64,000 nucleotides of DNA from the NCBI GenBank assembly GCA_033558025.1, contig JAUCEF010000016.1, positions 2,108,001 through 2,172,000 of the forward strand, written 5' to 3'. The notes under the pieces are model-generated. The model had not been told where the DNA came from, searched no databases, and saw nothing but the letters and a program-made list of their open reading frames with translations. The first letter of the stretch is position 1; each line of letters starts with the position of its first letter. The DNA comes from Phytophthora sp. 'mugwort'. Taxonomy: Eukaryota; Oomycota; Peronosporomycetes; Peronosporales; Peronosporaceae. Both the position numbers and the translations under genes were made by a program. Below, in pieces: positions 22,825 to 32,184 of this stretch.

Positions 22825-24152
22825 TTATTGTGCGGGGCCGAGTAGTTTCTCGAAGTGCCAGTAAGCAGCCTCAGCTGCACGACCTCGTGCCAGCTTGTAC
22901 GAGGGTGCGCTTGCCTTCAAAATCGGCTACAGATATGATATTGCAACCACAATTACGTCAGCTCTTACGCGTTCGAGAGCAACAACAATATTTTGCGAGT
23001 AATTTACCGTACCCTTCCTTTCACGTAGAGCTCGACGGTGTACTCAGACGCATTTATAGGGGCGGGCAGATACCTGGACATTGCAACACAAACACAAGAA
23101 GTCAGTCCCACATTCACCTCACCAACCCCAAATGGGTCATACTTGTAGACAGGTAGGCCGTAGTAGTGTCTCTGTAACAAGTTCTGCAGCTCAACAATAG
23201 GTTCCCAGATTACGTCGCGAGTGGCATAGTCAACCGAGCGAGGAAGAATTTCGGTCGTCACAAAGTTCAGCGCGATCTCCATACCCTGCAAAAGCGACAG
23301 CGAAATCCACCATCAGTAACACTCCGATGTATACAATCATAACCCTCCACTTCGTACCTGGTCCAGATAAATGGCCGCAATTATTGATTCCACTGCGCCT
23401 GCAGCAATCGTAACCCGTCCTTTGACTACTACAGGTGCAGCGCTTGCTTCACTGAATCCAGGAGGCCAAAGCAGCAGATCCGTAACTCCCAAATCCGCAC
23501 TGATCTTCGCCAAAGTGTCATTATTTACAAGTGCTGACTTGGCACGCGAAAGCTGCCCTTCCTGGTGTCGTGGCATTGTCTGATACACGTATCCCGCCGC
23601 TGCAGCACCCAGTAGCGAGTCTCCCAGAAATTCCAAAGTGCGGTTCGACAGTCGTACTACCGGCACGTCGTTCGGCACCGGACTATTCGGCAGACATCCG
23701 TGGTGTGTCATCGCACTTTGAAGCAGTGTAACATCCTGGAACGTGACCCCAATGCGCTCCTGCAGCCTCTCGAGACCAGCCTCCCACCCTTTCGGAGTCG
23801 GGACCCTTTCGAAGTGCTCCGGCTTAATCAATTGCCAGTCCGGAGTACTCTTCGGGTACAATAACTGGTGCACAGTTATCGACTTTGAGGTGAGCATGTC
23901 CCCTTCCAAGTGTCGGCGCTCCAACTTGACCGTTTGGTTGGGGTCGTGCGGCACTTGGCTCTTTCTCCGTCTAGAGGCGCTCTCGGCATCGCTCTCGACC
24001 GCCAGAGCGGCTGCAACAGCGTCTGCAACGGCCTGCGGACTGCGAAAACCGTCAGGAAGGGAGCTACGAGAAGAAAACGAGCGTAGGCTGCCTGTAGTGC
24101 CCAGTGCACGGCGGCAACCGATAGCCAACAGCTTGCGCATGCTGCTCGCCAT
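22825..24152 (-). CDS. mitochondrial RNase III-fold/dsRBD protein, mL44-like
   Basis: A 366-residue protein from complement(join(22825..22926, 23013..23073, 23143..23285, 23358..24152)). The first 30 residues (MASSMRKLLAIG...) look like a mitochondrial presequence. An RNase III fold follows with LEFLGDSLLG and, later, AAGAVESIIAAIYLDQ. In active RNase III the second block has an Asp where this has Gly, so one metal ligand is lost. A dsRBD closes the protein (LPVYK, EYTVELYVKGR, ARGRAAEAAYWHFEKLL). Domain order, targeting and loss of the ligand fit mL44, a structural subunit of the mitochondrial ribosome. The intron at 23074-23142 is 69 bp and stays open in frame, so it is easily missed; removing it completes the dsRBD. 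An in-frame ATG at 24176 is a possible earlier start. Confidence 0.8.
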
Positions 24153-24297
24153 GATTGACACACTTGACGTTTTCATGTGGTAGACGCAAGAACCGGACAT
24201 TTGGTATAATTTAACCTGTGAATATGAATTATTACAAGTAGTCGGTCTCAAATAGTACGAGTGGATTGCTCAGGTTGGATCAAGCACCATCGCAATC

Positions 24298-24320
24298 TAA
24301 GCCGCGCTGGGCGCGGCTTA
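24298..24320. repeat. 10-bp-arm perfect hairpin
   Basis: TAAGCCGCGC and GCGCGGCTTA are perfect reverse complements around a 3-base loop. It is GC-rich within AT-rich flanks, and possibly a transposon terminus. Confidence 0.7.
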
Positions 24321-25267
24321 AAGCTCTGCATTTTATTCATGGAGTTAACGAAGCACTTCGGAATGTCATGCGAAGGTTGATGGCAAAAGACTCAAGCATG
24401 TATTTGGATAAATATGTGCTATTGTATAGAACTAGCCGGTAACATTGATTTGAGAAGCACTTTTGTGGACGACCAAAAAGTTCTGCGGATTCTACGTCTG
24501 CGTTGGTATCGACCCTACTGCAACTATAGATCAATTCCAGAGAATGCAAAATGTATACACATGCGTACGATATGGATTTCAGGTATTCAGTCAGTAACTC
24601 GCTAACATGTAATACACACCATAATATGGTGTATTATAGTGCAAAACAGACTTGTCGAGACTTGGATGCTGGCATGCCGTGAGCCGAGTTCAGACGACAC
24701 TTTGCCGTTTGGCTGCTCGCAGATCGAGCAGCACACAATTACATTATTAGTTAATATTACCGTGGAGTGCTCGACACCTTGACAGGTAGGCAATACCAAA
24801 TAATGTAACTGTCTCTTTATCGTACTCCGATGCCTAGTGATGTGAGTCGAGGTGATACCGGTCACGGACCGAATAATCCATTTGAGCTGTGCAAGGTTTG
24901 CTTCAGGAATATATGCGACCACCAGTGCGAGCTGGTAAAAAGAAATAAATTCATGATTTGAGAAACAATAATATAGAAATGATAAATACTAAATTATATT
25001 GCGCCTTCACTGCCTCCTGCCGGCCGCTTACATCACTGTCTTGTTCCCCACACCCCTGCTAATGCTGTGAGATTGCACGCCCACCTGCTGAATGAATATC
25101 TGATATTGCAATAAATTATGTCTTTATGTTCATTTCCTGGGAGGTTATCTCGAAGTTCTTTAGATACAGTACAGTAGATTTGAAAGTGAAAGGTGTGAAC
25201 AGAGCTTATGTTTCACACCAGAACACCACAACCAAATTCATCTCGCTAAGTACGAAACGTTGCAATA

Positions 25268-25288
25268 TTTTCGCGGTATTTTACCGCC
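25268..25288 (+). promoter_or_regulatory. palindromic promoter element, WDR76-like gene A
   Basis: TTTTCGCGG overlaps a perfect inverted repeat GCGGTA-TTT-TACCGC (25273-25287), 20 bp before the ATG. The same element stands about 20 bp before pseudogene B and, degenerate, upstream of gene C. TTTCGCGG resembles an E2F/DP site; that reading is inference. Confidence 0.6.
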
Positions 25289-25307
25289 AACCATTTGACC
25301 GGAGTAA

Positions 25308-27960
25308 ATGTCCGCAATGCACTTGGTCGACTCGGATGAGACCCCAGTGCCGCGTAACAAGCGTCGATGCCGTACTTCAAAGAAGAAGCGGTTAAGGCTG
25401 AAGAAACGTGTCAGTCTAGAGCCAAAAGCGGAGACCAAACAGGTCGAAATAGCAGGCACCAGGGACGAGGAGAAGCAAGCAGAAACACACACTGAACGTG
25501 AGGATCAAGTAGACGACCACAAATCACCTGAAGAACAACGCGTAGAGGTTCAACAACAACAGCAAGAACACGAGATCTCACCTCAAGAGTGCAGTCACTA
25601 TCATAATGAAGCACATGTCCTAGTACCGAGTCAAGACGAAGGGCAGGACCTTAAAAAAAACAGTGCAGAGGAGCACGAGGAGGAAGAGCTGGAAGAAATG
25701 ACGGAGTACGAACGCAAGCGCAGAGCAAATATTCTACGGAACCAGGCGTATATGAAAGTGGTCGGCATGTCTACCGCTAAACTTGCCGCTCGTACGACAA
25801 TTGGCAATGAAGCTGAAAAAGCAGCCAAGAGACAGCGACTAGCCGAAAAACGAGCAGCTAGAGCTGCACAGCAGCCCCAGCCGGGTCAGCAGCGGTTGTC
25901 GCTGAGAGTAAGAATGAGGCATTGCAACGAAAACGTCCGTGCCAGAGCTCGTTGGATGGCACATAAGGGTGTGAATGTCTCTGTGCCTGGAATGAAAGTC
26001 CCATCTGGGGATGAAGTAGCCGTCCACTTGCACAGAGACAGTAAGGATATTCAGTATACCCAGAAATCCGTGATGAAGACAAGCACGTCAATTATCAATC
26101 GATCAGCAAAGGAAAAGGGAGACAGGCGGCAGGAACCACAGTCATATGAGCTGCAAGCCGTGCGAAGAGATGCATATGTGAAGCGTTTAGCTCGTATGGC
26201 TGAGAAATCTGAGAACAAGACGGTCAATATTACGTCAACGGACTTGCCACCAGTAGAAGCGAAGAGACAACCTTCCGGTGATAATTTAGTTGCGCAACAA
26301 CCGTTGGAAGCCTTACCATACCGTTCGACTGATCCAGTCGAAATCCTTAGACCCAACAAGCAAGAAATTGGTCAAGCCGAAGAGCAAGAATGTCATTCTG
26401 GCAAAGAAGCGCACGGCGAAATGACAGCCGTCGAGCGTTATCGCCGAGAAAATATCCTTCGCAATCAAGCATTCATGCAGCAAGTCGGTATGTCTACATG
26501 CAAGTTCGCAGCTCGCACGGCAATAGGAAATGAAGCAGAGAAAGGAACCAAGAAGCAGGCACTTGCTGTTAAGCGAGCCGCCTTGACAACTGCAGGAGAT
26601 GAGCTTCCAAAACGACCAGTCCGCAAATCTCGTCGACTTGAACGCGAGGTCGTGGTGGATTTGTTGGATCGAGGCCACCCTTTAGACTTGCTCACGTTGA
26701 AAACGGCACGGCGAGGTTGCAATAAGGTTCATTTCATGGATGCTATGGATGAAGAGGGGAAAGTTTTCTTGGAGAACCTTACTGCGCATTTCAAGTTGCC
26801 GGTTGTTACATTGAAGAAAGATGCTCCGTGGATCGACGGTGATGACGTCGAGTATATTCTGGCGGACAAGGACATTGCCAGGGTCGTCCCGGATCCTATT
26901 CGCGCATTGGCTTTCCTCCCACGAGCAGACCGTGTTGTCCTGGCGTCTGGGGACAAAGAGGGACACATTGCTCTCTGGTCACCATCATCTCACGCAGTCG
27001 ATCACATGAAGTATGACTCATCTGCGGTGCTGTACCGGCCGCATGGCTACGCTGTTAGTCAATTACTTTTCCCCGACGCAACGAGCTTAATCTCCAGCAG
27101 TTTTGACGGGACTGTGCGCGAGTTCGATCTGTGGACTTCAGAGCTGTCTGTCGTATGTGAGACTGGGTTTAGGATATCTGCGCTCGCTGCATCTGGAAAC
27201 CCACAATTCTATTATGCAGGTTGTGATGACGGCACCTTGCGGCTAATTGATCGACGAGCACGAAATCCGGATAGATTGGGCTATCCGTTGCATGACGCAA
27301 GAATTAACACGCTGGATCAACACCCGAGACTGGACTAGTACGTACTATTTGATTGGTGGTGATGTCGTGCTTGTACTTATTAATCTAAATGTTGTGATGT
27401 TGTTAATGTACCTGTATGCGAATAGCTGCATTGCAACGGCTTCGCAAGATAACACAGTGTGTTTGTGGGATAAACGCAGAATTTCTCCCGAGCTGAACGT
27501 ACCGCTGGCTACGCTAGCGCACGCAGGCACCGTCGACTGTGCTTATTTTTCTCCGCGTAATGGTGCGTGGCTAGCGACAGTAAGTCAAGACTCGTACGTT
27601 AATATCTACGACACGTCGATTCTCTCCAGACGCAAGGACTACGACGCGTTACCGATCCAGCTACCCAGGCCAGCCCGCACTCAGCTCGAGAATGGCACTG
27701 GTAATGGTAGCAACTTTGTGTTGCACGCAGCGTGGGACCCCAAGAGGATAAATCAGTTCGTAGTAGGGAGTAGGGAAAAGCCTCCAAGGATTCAAATCTT
27801 CCACACCGGGCGCCATCACACCGTTCGCCAACTGACGAGCAGCAACTTCGACACCAACTACATGTATCCCGTGAACGTGTTCCACCCCCACTTGGACCTC
27901 ATCGCAAGCAGCTGCTCGGGTGGCCGGGTAGCACTTTGGCGGGGCAAATTGAAAGATTGA
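25308..27960 (+). CDS. WDR76/CMR1-like WD40 protein A, N-terminal motif duplicated
   Basis: An 854-residue protein from join(25308..27337, 27426..27960); the 88-bp intron is GT-AG. The C-terminal 340 residues form a WD40 propeller with repeats such as GHIALWSP, SSSFDGTVREFDL, GTLRLIDRRA and NTVCLWDKR. The family's basic N-terminal signature (YERKRR.NILRNQAYM..VGMSTAKLAART) occurs twice, near residues 130-180 and 370-430, while gene C has it once. WDR76/CMR1 proteins bind chromatin and act in the DNA-damage response and protein quality control. A second in-frame ATG at 25317 aligns with the start of pseudogene B and may be the real one. This is the first of three tandem copies with the same intron position. 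Confidence 0.87.
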
Positions 27961-28066
27961 AAAAAAAAACGGAAGGTTGAAGACTTTGATTCAAAAACTC
28001 ACAAGTAATAAATGTTGCAAGTAACTTCATAGGGAATTTCGTTAAATACGAAATTTTGCAATTTTC

Positions 28067-28081
28067 GCGGTATTTTACCGC
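28067..28081 (+). promoter_or_regulatory. palindromic promoter element, pseudogene B
   Basis: GCGGTA-TTT-TACCGC is perfectly kept and is preceded by TTTTC, 19 bp before the ATG at 28101. It is the same element as before gene A. Confidence 0.6.
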
Positions 28082-28100
28082 CAACCATTAGCTATCCGCT

Positions 28101-30003
28101 ATGCACTGCGACTCAAAGTTCGAGGCCCCAGCGCCGCGTCGATGCCGTACCTCGAAGACGAAGCGACTGGAGCTGAAGAAACCTAGAAACCTACCCGAGA
28201 GCTAAAACTGGAGGTTAAAGCTTCTGAAATATCAGGTGCAAAGGACGAAGCTCGAGGGATCCAAGTGTGTTTGAATGTGGCCAGCATATCGGAGAGTAAG
28301 ACGGAAACGTCACCGATGGAATTGAATAACAACGACAACTCTCCCGTGCAACTACAAAAGGAATCGGAAGCTTCATCGCATCATTCGGTCAATCAAGTTG
28401 AGAACGTAGGACCCATGAACCAGGCAAGTGATCAAAGCAATCAGGAAGACCGCCGAGATTGTCAAAATGAGCTGGTCGGAGATGGCATGACGGCATACGA
28501 GCGTAAGCGCCGAACTTAAATCCTACGCAATCTGGCATTATTGGAGGGAGTCGGTGTATCTGCAGCGAAATTCGCAGCGCGTACAGCCGTTTTAGATGAA
28601 GCACAAAAGGAAGCCAGGAGATAAAAACTGGCGGCGAAGCGAGTACTGAAAGCTGCTCGGAATGCCGAACGTTTAAAGCAGCCAAAGCGCAAGTCTCGGC
28701 GCTTCAGTGATCGAGAAATGCCGCCGTCGTTGACCCACTCAACGAATCTGGGTCACCCGTTAAATGTTCGTTTTTTTTCTAATGATTCGTCAACATCTCG
28801 GCAGCAAACTCAACGTCATGGAAGTAACCGCCGAAGAAGCTGAGGCATTGAAGGAAATGGCCGGTGATACGGATGTATTGGAGACACCTACGGCTTTTGT
28901 CATCGATGACGTTACTTCTGTAGACTATTCATTGGCGGACAATGACGTTGTCAAGGGTTTGCCGTATCGACTACTACGATGGCTTTCCACCCACAAGCAG
29001 ATCGAGTCGTTGTAGCTGGTGGGGACAGAAAGGGTTATGTTGCGCTCTGGTCTCCGTCTGCTTGTACCAGCAGCTCATCCGCAGCACTTTCCCAGCCACA
29101 CGATGACCTTGTGAGCCACGTGATCTTTCTCGACTCATCGACATTGATTTCTAGCAGCATCAATGGCACCATACGTGAATTCGATCTGTTAACCGCACAA
29201 TCTTCACCATTGTGTGATATTAGTGATGAATCTGGAATCACTTCGCTCATTGGGTCGGGAAATCCTCAATTCTACTATGCAAGTTGTGAAGACGGTACCT
29301 TGCCTCTGGTTGATCGCCGAGCTCGAAAGGTTCATAGCGCCACCTACGCACTGCATATGAAGGGGATTAATTCGGTGGACCAACATCCGAGTCTCGACTT
29401 ATAAGGTTTCCTTATCTTGTGTTGTCTGTTGGGTACATTGAGCTGACGTGTTTTTGGCTTCTTTTGTGTAGCTGCATTGCCACAGCGTCTAAGGATGCAA
29501 CGGTGTGCTTATGGGATAAACGGAAGATTTCCACTGAGAATAGTGTGTCGTTGGCAAGGTTACGACACAAGAACAATATGCTTTCCGCTCAGTTTTCTCC
29601 ACATGATGGAAATTGGTTAGTAGCCGTGAGTCAAGATTCGTATTTCGACATATATGACATGTCTGCTTGTATCAAGTGCAAGACCTGGGATGGTAATCCA
29701 TTTACGCAACCTAACTGGACTCGCGTCTCACACAACACTCGGAGCGGGACATCAACAAAATCCCGTCCAGCATGGGACCCAAAGAGTACGAACCGGTTCG
29801 TGATTGGTTGCTTGGACCAGCCGTCGAGGCTGCAAATCTTCTGCTCCGGAAACTCTAAGCCGATTCAAGAGCTTAGAAATACGAAGACGACGAAAACAAC
29901 CCCTGCTGACGTGGTGACTGTGTATCACACGAGCTTGGACCTCATCGTCAGTGGTAACTTAGATGGGCAGCTATCCCTTTGGCGTGGCAAACCAAAAGAT
30001 TAG
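28101..30003 (+). pseudogene. WDR76/CMR1-like WD40 pseudogene B
   Basis: The middle copy of the array aligns with gene A from ATG to the last WD repeat but is dead. The first frame stops at 28203. A shifted frame resumes at about 28265 and hits TAA at 28517 inside the YERKRR signature, then again at 28621. More shifts follow near 28760 and 29000. The intron donor expected after HPSLD reads ATAAGG instead of GTAAGT, while the acceptor before CIATASKD (about 29470) is kept. The second-exon equivalent is open to 30003 and ends SLWRGKPKD, like its neighbours. Its promoter palindrome is intact. Readable WD repeats remain at 28980-29400 and 29470-30003. Confidence 0.85.
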
Positions 30004-30121
30004 CGAACAATCTGTTGTCAACTTTCGTATTTTTTCTAATAAAATTCTTCGAATATTACATATAAAAATACAGAATCCAATAACTGGATCTTCTTAAGTT
30101 CGCAATGATGGCGTATTTTTC

Positions 30122-30136
30122 GCGGTATTTTACGCA
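30122..30136 (+). promoter_or_regulatory. degenerate copy of the palindromic element, gene C
   Basis: The left half TTTTTCGCGGTATTTTAC is shared with A and B, but the right arm reads TACGCA rather than TACCGC. It lies 67 bp before the ATG. Confidence 0.45.
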
Positions 30137-30183
30137 CTTCGATTAGCCGTTGGCGCCAACAGATAAAGTATACCAACCGCCCA

Positions 30184-30199
30184 GCTCATTTGCCATTCC
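30184..30199 (+). promoter_or_regulatory. oomycete-type initiator (Inr)
   Basis: GCTCATTTGCCATTCC closely fits the known 16-base oomycete core promoter consensus GCTCATTYYNCAWTTT. It ends 3 bp before the ATG of gene C, so the 5' leader would be extremely short. Confidence 0.6.
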
Positions 30200-30202
30200 G
30201 CC

Positions 30203-32030
30203 ATGCGCCGCACTCGTTCCAGTGATTTGGCCGAGGCCTCTGCGCCTCCGCAGCGCCTTCGCTCTCTCCGTTCCTCAGCCCGGAACCCGCCGCTGACGCC
30301 TCCACCCGTCGCATCACTGCGTCGCTCGTCACGTCGGACTTCGCCTGCAGTTAGGCAATCGCAAGTTCTTGGGGATCCTAAAGAAGAAGATGCAAATATT
30401 CAGGATCAGGACGAGAGTGACAGTGAAGAAGAAGAACAGAATACAGGACTCACCGAATACGAACGTAAACGTCGCGAGAATATTCAACGTAACTTGGCCT
30501 TCATGCAGCAGATGGGGGTTTCCACGGCCAAAATTCAGGCTAGGACGGCCGTCCGGGACGATCCTGCAAGAGAGGTTCAAAAGCAGCAACAAGCTGTCAG
30601 GAGAGCTCTTCAGGCTGCTAGAAGGGCGGATCGGTTGACCCAACCGGTGCGTAAATCGAGACGTCTTGAAGGCAAAAAGGTCGAGGTGGAACCGATTGAG
30701 TCCATTGATCAATACGAAATGGAGAAGTTACGTGGTGGTCCTCGTCCTTCAAGAGGTAGCAGTCTCCATGTGATGGACGCAGTGGATGGAGAGAGTAAAG
30801 CTTTCCTTGGAGGAATCACAGCGGATCTGGAAGAGGAGGAGGAACTGGAAGAGGATACGCTCTTGGACGATGACGATGGAGTGGAGTATACTCTAGCAGA
30901 CGAAGATATCATTAAGGCAGTACAAGAGCGAATTTATTCCATGGCGTTCTTACCGCGTGCGGATCGCGTGGTAGTCGCATGTGGAGATAAAATGGGACAC
31001 GTGGCATTGTGGACACCTCCGAGTGAAGCGAGTATGAAGCACACACCACTGGCCACTTACAGACCGCATTCCACTCCAGTGAGTCAATTAATCTTTCCAG
31101 ACTCGTCCAAGTTGGTGTCAAGCAGTTTTGATGGAACTGTGAGAGAATTCGATCTGCGTGCTGCCGAGTCGTCGATAGTGTACGATACCAGTGACAATGC
31201 AGGCATTTCGTCGCTTGTTGCAGCGAGTGCGGCGCAATGTTACTACGCAAGTTGTGATGACGGGACCGTTCGGTTAATTGATTGCCGCGCGCGAAAAGTT
31301 CGGAGCACGACATATCAGCTGCATGAAAAGAAGATTAACACTGTGCATCAGCATCCGAGCCTCGACTAGTAAGTATTTTGGTAACTATTTTGTGTGTATT
31401 TTATCCTGACTTTAGTTAACTAACTTTGTGGGTATTGTTTGTTTCTATAGCTGCATTGCAACTGCTTCTTTAGACCGCACCGTGTGTCTATGGGACGCTC
31501 GCAAGATGTCTTTAAAGAAGAACACGCCTTTGGTGACTATGCCGCACTACCGTAGTGTAAACTGCGCCTATTTTTCTCCTCGAGATGGTGCGTGGCTGGT
31601 CACTGTGGGTCAGGACTCGTATCTTGACATGTTCGACACGTCAAGTCTTGCAGAACGGAAACTCTCCGACAAGACGCCGATTTCTGTGCCAAACTCGGTT
31701 CGTGTTCGACACAATAACGTGACTGGCCGGTGGCTTACAAAGCTTCACGCAGCTTGGGACCCGAAAAGACCAAACCAGTTTGTGATTGGATGCATGGAGC
31801 AACCGCGAAGAATTCAGATCTTCCGTGCGGGTCGTCGTCGCCCTGTGCGTGAGCTAAAGAGCGACAATTTCGCTTCGGTGCACTCTATAAACGCTTTCCA
31901 CCCGCATCTTGAGCTAATTGCTGGAGGTAATTCGTCTGGCCGCCTAGCACTTTGGCGCGGCAAGAAGACTGAAAAGGACGACGAGGTGAAGGTCGAAGCC
32001 AAAGAAAACGTTCGTGTCAAGACCGAATGA
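30203..32030 (+). CDS. WDR76/CMR1-like WD40 protein C
   Basis: A 581-residue protein from join(30203..31368, 31451..32030); the 82-bp intron splits a Tyr codon after HPSLD at the same place as in gene A. The N-terminus is Arg/Ser/Pro-rich and then acidic. The single YERKRRENIQRNLAFMQQMGVS signature is at about 90-112, KSRRLEGK follows, and the WD40 propeller runs from about residue 250. The acidic/basic tail after the last repeat (LALWRGKKTEK) is longer than in A. Close to the usual WDR76/CMR1 length, so this is probably the ancestral form of the array. Likely nuclear and chromatin-associated, by family. Confidence 0.9.
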
Positions 32031-32184
32031 AAATTCTTTAAACCGAGTACTGTATCACCACCGAAGCACAGTGACAATCTAATACGTGGAAACAAACAAT
32101 ACTTTATCCTTACCTCAGATCTCTCTACCTCTTTCATTCATATTGTTATTTCATTTACGAGTATTCTCCGCATGCTGTATTTTC

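Larger units (their letters stand above)
24153..25307. other. divergent intergenic region
   Basis: This lies between the mL44-like gene and WDR76-like gene A. It contains a strong hairpin at 24298-24320 and an AT-rich zone at 24930-25010. No coding region is supported. Confidence 0.45.
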
